A DNA stretch of 64,000 nucleotides from CAZLDI01 sp964558415 (GTDB lineage: Bacteria > Chloroflexota > Dehalococcoidia > SM23-28-2 > RBG-16-64-32). The position numbers and the translations under genes are program-made. The notes under the pieces are model-generated. The model had not been told where the DNA came from. It worked only from the letters and a program-made list of their open reading frames with translations, and made no database searches. This document shows positions 42,386 through 51,829 of this stretch, in pieces. The DNA lies in the NCBI GenBank assembly GCA_964558415.1, contig CAZLDI010000015.1, positions 26,406 through 90,405 on the forward strand, in the 5' to 3' direction. Position 1 is the stretch's first letter; each line of letters opens with the position of its first letter.

Positions 42386-45300
42386 ACTGCGCATCTTGCG
42401 GGCAATCGAACCGAGAGGGCGTCCGGTTCTGCGAATCGTGCGGAGCAGCCCTGGTGGCACGCTGTGAGGGCTGCGGCGCTGAGCTTGGATCCTCGGCCAG
42501 GTTCTGCGGCTCCTGCGGTCAGGTCGCGGGCGCGGAAGCGCTCGTGTCGCGAACGCCGACGCCTTCGCCCGCGCTGCCTGCCTCCTTCGCTTCCGGCCGC
42601 TACCAGGTGAAGGGCTTCCTCGGTGAAGGCGGGCGCAAGCGCGTCTACCTGGCCCATGACGAGAAGCTCGACCGCGATGTAGCAGTCGCCGTCATCAAGA
42701 CCGACGGGCTGGACGAGGCCGGCCTCTCCCGCGTGAAGCGCGAGGCGCAGGCGATGGGGCGGCTCGGCGACCACCCGAACATCGTGACTGTCTTCGACAT
42801 CGGCGACGACGGCCCCGCTACGGGCTCAGGGCGAGCGGAGCCGTACATCGTGTCGCAGTACATGGCCGGCGGCGACCTCGACGGCATGCTGAACAAGGCC
42901 CCGGACCGCCGCCTGCCGATCCAGGAGGCGATCCGCATCGCGCAGCAGGTCCAGCAGGGGCTGGCGCACGCGCACGGCCGCGGCATCGTCCACCGCGACC
43001 TGAAGCCGGGAAACATCTGGCTGACCGAGGACGGCACCGCCAAGATCGGCGACTTCGGCCTCGCCGTCGCCCTGGACCGCAGCCGGCTGACGATGGAGGG
43101 GATGATGGTGGGGACGGTGGCCTACATGCCGCCCGAGCAGGCGCTCGGCCGCCAGCCGGACGCGCGCTCCGACCTGTACTCCCTGGGCTGCGTGACGTAC
43201 GAGATGGTGACAGGCCGGCCGCCCTTCCTGGGTGACGACCCGGTGGCGATCATCTCCCAGCACATCAACACGGCGCCGGTCGCCCCCTCCTGGCACAACC
43301 CCGAGGTGCCGCGGTCGCTGGAGTCGCTGCTCCTGCGGCTTTTAGCCAAGGACCCGAACGAGCGCCCCGAGAGCGCCGCCGCAATACCCGAGGCTCTCCG
43401 CGCGATCGTAGACTCCGCGTCGACGACGGCCCCGGCGGCGGCAGAGTCCGATGTGAACCCGCTGGACCGGCTGGCCAGCGGCATCTTCGTCGGTCGTGAG
43501 AAGGAGATGGACGAGCTGCGCGCCGGCCTGGAGGACTCACTCTCCGGACGCGGACGCTTGTTGATGCTGGTGGGCGAGCCGGGGATCGGCAAGACGCGCA
43601 CGTCGGAGGAGTTCGCGACCTACGCTCGTCTGCGCAACGTGCAGGTGCTCTGGGGGCGCTGCTACGAGGGCGAAGGCGCGCCGGCCTACTGGCCCTGGGT
43701 CCAGATCATCCGCTCCTACGTGCGCGACAAAGAGCCGAAGGAGCTGATGAGCGAGATGGGGCCGGGCGCGGCGGACATCGCCCAGGTGGTGTCCGAGGTG
43801 AAGGAGCGGCTGCCCGGGTTGCCCGCGCCGCCCACTTTGGAGCCGGAGCAGGCGCGTTTTCGCCTGTTCGACAGCATCACGACGTTCCTGAAGAACGCCT
43901 CGAAGGACACGCCGCTGATGGTAGTGCTCGACGACCTGCACTGGGCCGACAAGCCGTCCCTGCTGCTGCTGCAGTTCCTGGCGCGCGAATTGCGCGGGTC
44001 CCGTTTGCTGGTCCTGGGCACCTATCGCGACGTGGAGCTACGCCGTCAGCACCCGCTGGCACAGACGCTGGGCGAACTAAACCGTGAAAACCTGAGCCAG
44101 CGCATCTTGCTGCGAGGGCTGACGGAGCACGATGTGCGTCGCTTCGTCGAGGTGACGGCGGGTACGTCACCGCCAGCGACGCTGGTGCAGGCGGTCTACC
44201 GGGAGACGGAGGGGAACCCATTCTTCGTGAACGAGATCGTTCGGCTGCTCGTCGCCGACGGGAGGCTGGAGCACGCGGAGGCTGTGACAACGTGGAGCGT
44301 GACGATCCCGCAGAGCGTGAAGGAGGTCGTCGGCAGGCGGCTGGACCACCTCTCCGAGGAGTGCAACAAGGTCCTGACGATCGGCTCCGTGATCGGGCGG
44401 GAGTTCGGTCTGCGGGTGCTGGAGAAGGTGTCCGACGTGAAGGGCGACCGGCTGCTGGAGGCGCTGGAGGAGGCGATGGGGGCGCGCGTGATCGCGGAGC
44501 TGCCGCGGGCGACAGACCAGTACTGGTTCTCGCACGCGCTCATCCGCGAGACGCTGTACGAGGAGTTGAGCACGACGCGCCGCGTCCGTCTGCACCGACA
44601 GATTGGCGAGGCGCTGGAGGAGACCGACCCGGAGGGCAACCTGCCGCAGCTGGCATACCACTTCGGCGAAGCGGCACCCGGTGGTGACGTGGACAAGGCG
44701 GTGGACTACGCGAAGCGGGCGGGAGACAAGTCGATCGCGATAAATGCGTGGGAAGATGCGGTTATCAGCTTCGACCGCGCCATGCAGTCGCTGGAGCTCA
44801 ATCCAACGCCGGATGACGTGGTCAAGTTCGACCTGCTCCTCGGCCTGGGAATGGCCTTGCATGGCGCCGGTGAACCGGTGCGCGCGAAGCAGACGTTCCT
44901 CCGGGCGGTGGAGGTCGCCCGGGCGCTCGGCGATGCGGACCGGCTCGGACACGCCGCTCACGGATTCTCCCTGGGCATCGAGACCGGCCAAATCGACCAG
45001 GAGTCCATAGACGTGATCACCGAGGCGCTCGACGCACTCGGAGAGGTCGACACCGGCACGCGTGCGCGGCTTCTGGCACGGCTGGCGCAAAAGCTTCAGT
45101 TCGCTGGAGATCCAGACCGGGTGCTGCAGATCGACGAGGAGGCACTCGAGGTAGCGCGTCGCTCGGGCGACCTCCTGGCGATCGTCGAGGCTACAAGTGG
45201 CAGTTTCCTGAGCCGCGGCCAGCGAGATACGCCTGCAGAGATGCTTGCCAACGCAGATGCATTACTTCGACTGGCAGACGAGACGGGCTCGATCGAAGGC

Positions 45301-46860
45301 AGGTTCTGGGGCCGCCTTCAGCGCCTCTCGGCCTTCAATTACATGGGTGACGCCGCCGCCAGGGATATCGAACTGGCGGAGCTACGCAAGGTGGCTGAGG
45401 AGTGCCGGCAGCCGTTCTACCTCTTCTTCCCGCCCCTGATTGACGCCATGCGGGCGATGGCCGACGGCCATTGGACGGAGGCTGAGGCCCTCGCATCCCG
45501 GGCCCTGGCGGCCGGGCAGGCCCCGCACGGACTCGCGGCGTTGGGACAGTTCGGAGCCCAGATGTTCGCGCTCCGGCGTGAAAAAGGGCGGATGGCGGAG
45601 ATGGAAGGGCCGACGAGGGGCTATGTCGACCAGTTCCCGTTGATCCCGGCCTGGCGTGCCGGGCTCGCCTACCTCTACTGCGAACTCGGCCGCCTGGACG
45701 ACGCGCGCGTCGAGTACGGAATATGCGGCGAGCCGAACGCGATCCTTAGTGACTGGAACTGGCCGATCACGATAGCTCTCCTCTGCGAGGTCTGCTGGCA
45801 TCTCGATGACCAAGAGGGGGCAGCAAAGCTGTATGGCGTCTTTCTGCCGTTTGAGAACCGGAACGTCATCGTGGGCGCCCAGGCGAATGTCTACGGGTCC
45901 TCATCGCGATTGCTTGGGCTCGTCGCAACTACCCTCGAGCGCTGGGAAGACGCAGAAACCCACTTCAACGACGCTATAGAGATGAACCAGTCGCTCTCCC
46001 CGCCGTGTCTCGGCTGGACTCAGTTCCAATACGCGGACATGCTGCTCCGCCGCGACAATGCCGGTGACCGCGATAAGGCGCTGGGACTGCTCGCTCGGGC
46101 GCTCGACATCGCTCAGCGGCTGGAGATGAAGGCGCTTCTCGAGCGGGCGCTCGCGCTGAAGCTGAAGGCACAGGGCATTTCTCTCAGCGACCTCGGTTCA
46201 TCGATAGACACCGTGGCGCGGGGGGCGCTGGCGGAGCAGCCCGACCTGAAGGTGCACGCCGCGCCCGACGGCACCGTCACCATCATGTTCAGCGACATCG
46301 AGGGCTCCACTGTGCTCACGGAAAGGCTGGGCGACAAAGCCTGGATGGCCGTGCTGAAGGAGCACAACGCAATCGTGCGCGAGCAGGTGAAGGCCCACGG
46401 CGGCTTCGAGGTGAAGAGCGAGGGCGACGGGTTTATGGTCGCCTTCGGGAGCGCCCGCCGCGCGCTGGATTGCGCGATGGAGATACAGCGAGCGCTGGCG
46501 GAGCGGAACAACGCCGTAGGGGCGCCCGATACGGGCCCGTCTGGGCCGCTCGGGGAGGCAGAGGGTGCTGCGGGGGGTGCCGCGCCCGGGGCGGTGGCTG
46601 GGGGCAACGCCATCCGCGTGCGCATGGGCCTGCACACAGGGGAGACGATCAAGGAAGGCGAAGACTTCTTCGGCAAGAACGTGATCCTGGCGGCGCGCAT
46701 CGCAGCGCAGGCGACGGGCGGGGAGATACTGGTATCCGGCCTGCTGAAGGCGCTGGTGGATAGCGCGGGCGACATCACGTTCGCCGATAAGCGCGAGGTG
46801 GAGCTGAAGGGCCTGACCGGGACGCACGAGATATACGGAGTCCGCTGGGAGCCGGCGTGA
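42382..46860 (+). CDS. Multidomain signalling protein copy 2 (B type): zinc ribbon, kinase, STAND-like ATPase, TPR, cyclase
   Basis: 1492 residues. The GTG at 42382 overlaps the copy 1 stop (GTGA), matching the copy 2-copy 3 junction; the ATG 12 bases earlier is less likely. The domain order is as in copy 1. Zinc ribbon CASC, CESC, CEGC, CGSC; kinase about 73-345 with HRDLKPGN and DFG; Walker A GEPGIGKT near 398; Walker B near 512; cyclase from about 1292. It is B type: residues about 150-610 are almost identical to copy 4 (for example WGRCYEGEGAPAYWPWVQ), while the TPR part differs. Two in-frame insertions are shared with copy 3: ten codons at 42811-42840 before the kinase hinge and a 34-codon cyclase linker at 46510-46611. 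Same Asn-to-Ile feature. Confidence 0.92.
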   Translation: MNCASCGQSNREGVRFCESCGAALVARCEGCGAELGSSARFCGSCGQVAGAEALVSRTPTPSPALPASFASGRYQVKGFLGEGGRKRVYLAHDEKLDRDVAVAVIKTDGLDEAGLSRVKREAQAMGRLGDHPNIVTVFDIGDDGPATGSGRAEPYIVSQYMAGGDLDGMLNKAPDRRLPIQEAIRIAQQVQQGLAHAHGRGIVHRDLKPGNIWLTEDGTAKIGDFGLAVALDRSRLTMEGMMVGTVAYMPPEQALGRQPDARSDLYSLGCVTYEMVTGRPPFLGDDPVAIISQHINTAPVAPSWHNPEVPRSLESLLLRLLAKDPNERPESAAAIPEALRAIVDSASTTAPAAAESDVNPLDRLASGIFVGREKEMDELRAGLEDSLSGRGRLLMLVGEPGIGKTRTSEEFATYARLRNVQVLWGRCYEGEGAPAYWPWVQIIRSYVRDKEPKELMSEMGPGAADIAQVVSEVKERLPGLPAPPTLEPEQARFRLFDSITTFLKNASKDTPLMVVLDDLHWADKPSLLLLQFLARELRGSRLLVLGTYRDVELRRQHPLAQTLGELNRENLSQRILLRGLTEHDVRRFVEVTAGTSPPATLVQAVYRETEGNPFFVNEIVRLLVADGRLEHAEAVTTWSVTIPQSVKEVVGRRLDHLSEECNKVLTIGSVIGREFGLRVLEKVSDVKGDRLLEALEEAMGARVIAELPRATDQYWFSHALIRETLYEELSTTRRVRLHRQIGEALEETDPEGNLPQLAYHFGEAAPGGDVDKAVDYAKRAGDKSIAINAWEDAVISFDRAMQSLELNPTPDDVVKFDLLLGLGMALHGAGEPVRAKQTFLRAVEVARALGDADRLGHAAHGFSLGIETGQIDQESIDVITEALDALGEVDTGTRARLLARLAQKLQFAGDPDRVLQIDEEALEVARRSGDLLAIVEATSGSFLSRGQRDTPAEMLANADALLRLADETGSIEGRFWGRLQRLSAFNYMGDAAARDIELAELRKVAEECRQPFYLFFPPLIDAMRAMADGHWTEAEALASRALAAGQAPHGLAALGQFGAQMFALRREKGRMAEMEGPTRGYVDQFPLIPAWRAGLAYLYCELGRLDDARVEYGICGEPNAILSDWNWPITIALLCEVCWHLDDQEGAAKLYGVFLPFENRNVIVGAQANVYGSSSRLLGLVATTLERWEDAETHFNDAIEMNQSLSPPCLGWTQFQYADMLLRRDNAGDRDKALGLLARALDIAQRLEMKALLERALALKLKAQGISLSDLGSSIDTVARGALAEQPDLKVHAAPDGTVTIMFSDIEGSTVLTERLGDKAWMAVLKEHNAIVREQVKAHGGFEVKSEGDGFMVAFGSARRALDCAMEIQRALAERNNAVGAPDTGPSGPLGEAEGAAGGAAPGAVAGGNAIRVRMGLHTGETIKEGEDFFGKNVILAARIAAQATGGEILVSGLLKALVDSAGDITFADKREVELKGLTGTHEIYGVRWEPA
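42811..42840 (+). repeat. In-frame 30-bp insertion in kinase domain of copy 2
   Basis: Encodes GPATGSGRAE just before the kinase hinge segment PYIVSQYMAGG. Copies 1 and 4 have only GGQP here. The second half (GGCTCAGGGCGAGCGGAG) is identical to the insertion in copy 3 and resembles a dispersed bacterial repeat of the type CCCTTCGACAGGCTCAGGG. Confidence 0.6.
46510..46611 (+). repeat. In-frame 102-bp linker insertion in cyclase domain of copy 2
   Basis: 34 codons between ALAERN and the RVRMGLH strand. Near its start it has GTAGGGGCGCCCGATACGGG, which includes the GCCCG-ATA-CGGGC palindrome and the GTAGGGGCG end seen in intergenic repeats of this window. The remainder is Gly/Ala-rich. Copy 3 has the same length and about 85% the same bases. 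Confidence 0.6.
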
Positions 46861-49800
46861 ACTGCCCGACGTGCACTCACCAGAATCCGGACGACGCCGC
46901 GTTCTGTAGCGGCTGCGGCGCGGCGCTCTCTCTAGAGGTCGCCTGCGCTTCTTGCGGCCGTGCCAATACGTCAGGCGCAAAGTTCTGTAACGGCTGCGGG
47001 TCGGCTCTCGGCGGACCCCCGTCAGCGCCATCCACCCACACGCCCATCCCATCTCCCGCGCTCCCTGCCTCCTTCGCTTCTGGCCGCTACCTCGTGAAGG
47101 GCTTCCTCGGCGAAGGCGGCCGCAAGCGCGTCTACCTGGCCCACGACGAGAAGCTCGACCGCGACGTGGCCATCGCCGTCATCAAGACGGAGGGGCTGGA
47201 CGAGGCCGGGCTTTCGCGAGTGAAGCGCGAGGCGCAGGCGATGGCGCGTCTCGGCGACCATCCCAACATCGTCACGGTCTTCGACATCGGCGAGGAGGGC
47301 CCTTCGGCGGGCTCAGGGCGAGCGGAGCCGTACATCGTCTCGCAGTACATGGCCGGTGGAGACGTGGAGGGATCGATTCGGCAGGCAGAGGACCACCGCC
47401 TGCCCGTCGAACGCGCCCTGCGGATTGCCGAGCAGGCCTGCCACGCACTGGAGCATGCGCACGCACGCGGCGTGATCCACCGCGACATCAAACCGGGGAA
47501 CATCTGGCTGACCGAAGAAGGCGCCGCGAAACTGGGCGACTTCGGCCTGGCAGTAGCGCTGGACCGCTCGCGCCTGACGATGGAGGGTACGATGCTGGGC
47601 ACGGTTGCCTACATGGCGCCGGAGCAGGCCCTCGGCCGCCAGAGCGACGCCCGCAGCGACCTCTACTCTCTGGGCTGCGTGCTCTATGAGATGCTGACGG
47701 GCCGCCCTCCCTTCCTGGGAGAGGAGGCCGTGGGCGTTATATCGCAGCACATCAACACAGCACCTGTCGCGCTCACCTGGCATAGCCCCGAAGTCCCGCC
47801 CGAGCTCGATGCCCTGGTGATGCGCCTCCTCGCGAAAGTCCAGGACGAACGGCCCGCCTCTGCCGCCGCGGTGGCAGCGGCGCTCGCTGCAATCCTGGTG
47901 GACGCTGCCCGGCCCGCCGCCGAGCGGCCGGCTGCCGCTACTGCGGCAGGGGCTCAGGCCGGGGCGTTCCGCCGCGGGCCGTTCGCCGGCCGGGAGAAGG
48001 AGATGGCGCAGCTGAAGGAGCGGTTCGAAGACGCCCTCTCCGGGCACGGGTCGCTGGTCATGATCGTCGGCGAGCCGGGGATCGGCAAGACCCGCCTCGC
48101 CGACGAGCTGTCCGTGTACGCCAGGGTGCGCGGTGCGCAGGCGCTCACCGGCCAGTGCTACGAGAGCGAGGGCGCGCCGCCGTACATCCCCTTCGTTGAA
48201 GCGCTGCGGCAGTACGTGAACAGCCGGCCCGCCGACGCGCTCCGCGAGGAGATGGGCGAGGGCGCCTCCGACCTGGCGAAGCTGGTATCAGAGGTACGCG
48301 CCCGCGTGCCGGACATCCCCTCCACCCGGGAGCAGGAACCGGAGGCCGAACGCTACCGCCTGCTGGACGCCGTGGCCTCGTTCCTGGTCAACGCCTCAAC
48401 GGCGAATCCGCTGCTCCTCATCCTGGATGACCTGCACTGGGCCGACAAGCCCAGCCTCCTCCTGCTGGAGCACCTCACGCGCCGCCTCGAAGGCGCCCGC
48501 ATCCTGGTGCTCGGCACCTACCGCGACGTGGAGCTCGACCGGCGTCATCCCCTCTCCGAGGTGATCGCCGGCCTGCGCCGTGAGCGCCTTTACGAGCGCA
48601 TTCTGCTACGAGGGCTGGACGCCGACGGCGTGCGCGCCATGCTGGCGGGCCGGGGCGCGATGTCGGGCCGGCCGGAGCAATACGTCAATCCCGCACTCGC
48701 TGATGCACTGCATCAGCAGACCGAAGGCAACCCCTTCTTCATCGAGGAGACAATCCTTCATCTCGTCGAAGTCGGCGCGCTCTACCGCAAGGAAGGACAG
48801 TGGCAGATCCGCATGTCTGCGCTGGCCGAGCATATCCCGGAGGGCGTGCGCGAGGTCATCGGGCGCAGGCTCTCGCGCCTGAGCGAGGCGGCAAACGAGG
48901 CTCTCGGCCACGCCTCCGTCCTCGGCCGCGAATTCGACTTCGACGTCCTTCAGCAGTTTTGCGAGATGGGTGAAGACAAGCTCCTTTCCGCGCTCGAAGA
49001 GACGCTGGCGGCGGCGCTGGTGACCGAGCAGAAGACCGCGTCTGGCGTCTCCTATCGCTTCAGCCACGCCCTTGTCCAGGAGACGCTCTACGGCGAGCTC
49101 TCGATCGCCCGCAAGCAGCGGCTGCACCTGCGCGCCGGGCGCGCGCTGGAGCAGGCGCGGGCCGGACGCCTGGAGCCGCACGTCGGGCACCTGGCCTATC
49201 ACTTCCATCAAGGCAACGACGCCGAAAAAGCGACCGAGTACTCGCGGCAGGCAGGCGACGCGGCAGCCAGGGTGTACGCCTGGGAGGAGGCGCTCCGCCA
49301 CTGGGAGACCGCGCTGGAGTTGATGGAAGAACAGGGTGGCAACGACGAGGAGCGGGCGCGGCTGCTCGAGCGACTCGGCGATGTGATCTACCTCAGCGGG
49401 ATCGGCTACGAGAAGGGCGCCGTGTTCCTGGAGCGCGCCCTGGCCATTTACGAGAAGCTGGGCGCCCGCGGCAAAGTTGCCGCTATGCACTCGCGGCTGG
49501 GGCGCAACATGGTCTCGTTCGTCTCCCTGGGTTTGGACCTCAAGAGCGGCGTCGCCCACCTCGACGCCGCGCGCCTGATCCTGGAGGTCGAGGCGCCGGA
49601 CAGCCCGGGCCTGGCTTACGTGTACATCGGACTGGCTTCAGCCTACCTTTACATGCTGGACATCGAGAAAGGCCTGGCCTGTGCCCGCCGCGGGCTGGAG
49701 ATCGGCGAAGGCCTCGATTCAGCTCCGGTCACCGCGAATGCGGGGATTTTCGTCGGACATTTCCTCGCCCACAGCGGGCGACTGGCTGAGGGCCTCCTGG

Positions 49801-51395
49801 CCATCGAGAAAGCGCAGGCGCTGGCAAGCGAACACAAGCTGGCCTGGGTCTCGTGGCTTGCCGGGGGCTTTCTCGCTGCCTGGCACGGCTTCTCACTCCG
49901 CGATCCGCAGACCGGACGGCGCTGCCTAGAAGCCGAGCTCGAGCGTCCGGCCGTGGCCGCTGCGCCCGTGCAACGTGATTTCCTGGTGGGCAATCTGGGC
50001 TCGATGCTGGTCAGCCAGGGAGAGATAGCCAGGGCCCGCGAGGTTTTGGAGTCGTTACCATCGGTCTCGGGTCCCTTTCGTTCCCGGCTCCTGATCGCGG
50101 ACGGCGACTGGGACCGCGCCGAGACGGGCATCCGCGGGGTGGCCGAGGATAACCGTGGATCCAGTAACCGGATGCTGTTCCGGGGCCCGGCGGAAGCGCT
50201 TGCCGAGCTGCTTCTCACAGCCGGCCGGTACGAGGAAGCGGAAGAGCTGTTCCGCGCCGTGATCGCGCTGGATGAAAATGCCGGTATCAGGGCGTGGAGC
50301 CTGCGGCCGAGGGTCGCGATGGCCCAGCTTCTGGCCGCCACCGGTCGCGTGGCCGAGGCGCATGAGCACCTGGACTGGGTGGCCGCCCTTCTTGCCGAGG
50401 GCGAGGATTGGCGCGGGGCGGCCGGACTCGTCGCACTTGGTCGCGGTGTCGTCGCGGCCGCGGAGCAGAATTGGAGCGAGGCCGACGAGGCCTTCGACGA
50501 AGCCCTTGCCATCGCGCGTCAGTACGGCCTGCCGTGGGACGAGGCTGACGCGCTGCACGAGCGGGCCCTGATGCACATCGCCCGCGGCGAAAAAGACGAC
50601 CGCAAAGAGGCGCTCCGCCTCCTGGACGACGCGATCGCGATCTACCAGCGGCTCGGCGCGAAGAAGCACCTCGATCTCGTGCTGGCCGACAAGCTGAAGG
50701 TGCAGGGCGTCTCCTCCTCCGACATCCAGACGTCCATCGAAGCCGTCGCGGCGTCCGTCCAGGCGGAACAGCCGGACCTGCGCCCGCACGCAGCGCCGGA
50801 CGGTACCGTCACGATCATGTTCAGCGACATCGAGGGCTCGACGGTGCTCACGGAGCGGCTCGGCGACAAGGCGTGGATGGCCGTGCTGAAAGAGCATAAC
50901 GCCATCGTACGGGAGCAGGTGAAGGCGCACGGCGGCTTCGAGGTGAAGAGCGAGGGCGACGGCTTCATGGTCGCCTTCGGGAGCGCGCGGCGAGCGCTGG
51001 ATTGCGCGATGGAGATACAGAAGGCGCTGGCGGAGAGGAACAACGCCGTAGGGGCGCCCGATACGGGCCCGCCTGGGCTGCTCGGGGAGGCGGGGGGTGC
51101 CGTGGGGGGTGCCGCGCCCAGGGGTGTGGCGGGGGGCGAGGCGATACGCGTACGCATGGGGTTGCACACGGGCGAGACGATCAAGGAGGGCGCGGACTTC
51201 TTCGGCAAGAACGTCATCCTGGCGGCGCGCATCGCCGCGCAGGCGAAGGGCGGGGAGATACTCGTATCCGGCCTGCTGAAGGCGCTGGTGGATAGCGCCG
51301 GCGACATCACGTTCGGCGAGGGACGCGAGGTGGCGTTGAAGGGCCTGTCCGGAGAGTACGAGATATGGGCCGTGGAGTGGGAGGCTGGTCGCTAG
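46857..51395 (+). CDS. Multidomain signalling protein copy 3 (A type): zinc ribbon, kinase, STAND-like ATPase, TPR, cyclase
   Basis: 1512 residues, GTG overlapping the copy 2 stop (GTGA). Zinc ribbon CPTC, CSGC, CASC, CNGC; kinase about 76-345 with HRDIKPGN (208) and DFG; FAGREKE (377), Walker A GEPGIGKT (405), Walker B LLLILDDLHWAD (520), TEGNPFF (622); TPR-type helices about 790-1265; cyclase from about 1317 with FSDIEGST, KSEGDGFM and DFFGKNVILAAR. The ATPase and TPR parts follow copy 1 (CYESEGAPPYIPFVEALRQY), making it A type, but it shares two in-frame insertions with its neighbour copy 2 (47298-47327 and 51042-51143). The last strand (GLSGEYEIWAVEW) departs slightly from GLTGTHEI of the others. 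It ends the first transcription unit, convergent with the CBS gene. Confidence 0.92.
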   Translation: MNCPTCTHQNPDDAAFCSGCGAALSLEVACASCGRANTSGAKFCNGCGSALGGPPSAPSTHTPIPSPALPASFASGRYLVKGFLGEGGRKRVYLAHDEKLDRDVAIAVIKTEGLDEAGLSRVKREAQAMARLGDHPNIVTVFDIGEEGPSAGSGRAEPYIVSQYMAGGDVEGSIRQAEDHRLPVERALRIAEQACHALEHAHARGVIHRDIKPGNIWLTEEGAAKLGDFGLAVALDRSRLTMEGTMLGTVAYMAPEQALGRQSDARSDLYSLGCVLYEMLTGRPPFLGEEAVGVISQHINTAPVALTWHSPEVPPELDALVMRLLAKVQDERPASAAAVAAALAAILVDAARPAAERPAAATAAGAQAGAFRRGPFAGREKEMAQLKERFEDALSGHGSLVMIVGEPGIGKTRLADELSVYARVRGAQALTGQCYESEGAPPYIPFVEALRQYVNSRPADALREEMGEGASDLAKLVSEVRARVPDIPSTREQEPEAERYRLLDAVASFLVNASTANPLLLILDDLHWADKPSLLLLEHLTRRLEGARILVLGTYRDVELDRRHPLSEVIAGLRRERLYERILLRGLDADGVRAMLAGRGAMSGRPEQYVNPALADALHQQTEGNPFFIEETILHLVEVGALYRKEGQWQIRMSALAEHIPEGVREVIGRRLSRLSEAANEALGHASVLGREFDFDVLQQFCEMGEDKLLSALEETLAAALVTEQKTASGVSYRFSHALVQETLYGELSIARKQRLHLRAGRALEQARAGRLEPHVGHLAYHFHQGNDAEKATEYSRQAGDAAARVYAWEEALRHWETALELMEEQGGNDEERARLLERLGDVIYLSGIGYEKGAVFLERALAIYEKLGARGKVAAMHSRLGRNMVSFVSLGLDLKSGVAHLDAARLILEVEAPDSPGLAYVYIGLASAYLYMLDIEKGLACARRGLEIGEGLDSAPVTANAGIFVGHFLAHSGRLAEGLLAIEKAQALASEHKLAWVSWLAGGFLAAWHGFSLRDPQTGRRCLEAELERPAVAAAPVQRDFLVGNLGSMLVSQGEIARAREVLESLPSVSGPFRSRLLIADGDWDRAETGIRGVAEDNRGSSNRMLFRGPAEALAELLLTAGRYEEAEELFRAVIALDENAGIRAWSLRPRVAMAQLLAATGRVAEAHEHLDWVAALLAEGEDWRGAAGLVALGRGVVAAAEQNWSEADEAFDEALAIARQYGLPWDEADALHERALMHIARGEKDDRKEALRLLDDAIAIYQRLGAKKHLDLVLADKLKVQGVSSSDIQTSIEAVAASVQAEQPDLRPHAAPDGTVTIMFSDIEGSTVLTERLGDKAWMAVLKEHNAIVREQVKAHGGFEVKSEGDGFMVAFGSARRALDCAMEIQKALAERNNAVGAPDTGPPGLLGEAGGAVGGAAPRGVAGGEAIRVRMGLHTGETIKEGADFFGKNVILAARIAAQAKGGEILVSGLLKALVDSAGDITFGEGREVALKGLSGEYEIWAVEWEAGR
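47298..47327 (+). repeat. In-frame 30-bp insertion in kinase domain of copy 3
   Basis: Encodes GPSAGSGRAE at the same site as in copy 2. The bases CCCTTCGGCGGGCTCAGGGC closely match the widespread bacterial repeat form CCCTTCGACAGGCTCAGGGC that I recall. Confidence 0.6.
51042..51143 (+). repeat. In-frame 102-bp linker insertion in cyclase domain of copy 3
   Basis: Same site, length and opening bases (GTAGGGGCGCCCGATACGGG at 51048) as in copy 2. Confidence 0.6.
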
Positions 51396-51397
51396 CC

Positions 51398-51829
51398 TCA
51401 GCCGAGGCGCATAAGCTGCGGATCCACGGCCGCCCTCACGATGTCGGGACGGGAGACCACGCCGACTATCCTGCCGTCGTCTACCACCGGAACGCGTTGG
51501 ATGTGCTCGACGTCGAGGATGCGCATGACCTCTTCCACGGGCATGCTGGCATCGACCGAAATGACGTCTCGGGTCATGATGTCTGCGACGTGCGTGGTCT
51601 CCAAGGCGTCGCCACGGCGCAGGCAGCGGAGCAGATCGAGCTCCGTCACGATCCCGAGAACCGAACCGGCGCTGTCCACCACTGGCATTCCACTGAACCC
51701 GCCCAGCAACATATAGGTGGCGACCTCCCGCGCCGTGGCGACAGGCGAGGCCGCGACGACCGGAGAGTTCATGATTTCGCGAGCGGTCGCAGCGTAGATC
51801 TTCGAGACGCTAGGAGACTGTGACACCAT
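51398..51829 (-). CDS. Two-CBS-domain protein
   Basis: 143 residues made of a CBS pair: REIMNSPVVAASPVATAREVATYML with GMPVVDSAGSVLGIVTELDLLR, then DIMTRDVISVDASMPVEEVMRIL with RVPVVDDGRIVGVVSRPDIVR (each part shown in pieces). CBS pairs bind adenosine nucleotides such as AMP, ATP, SAM or c-di-AMP. The ATG at 51829 lies inside the last 20 bases of the EAL gene, so the two are coupled. It ends three bases from the stop of copy 3, convergent. Its place among cyclase genes hints at nucleotide sensing; this is an inference. Confidence 0.88.
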   Translation of the reverse strand: MVSQSPSVSKIYAATAREIMNSPVVAASPVATAREVATYMLLGGFSGMPVVDSAGSVLGIVTELDLLRCLRRGDALETTHVADIMTRDVISVDASMPVEEVMRILDVEHIQRVPVVDDGRIVGVVSRPDIVRAAVDPQLMRLG

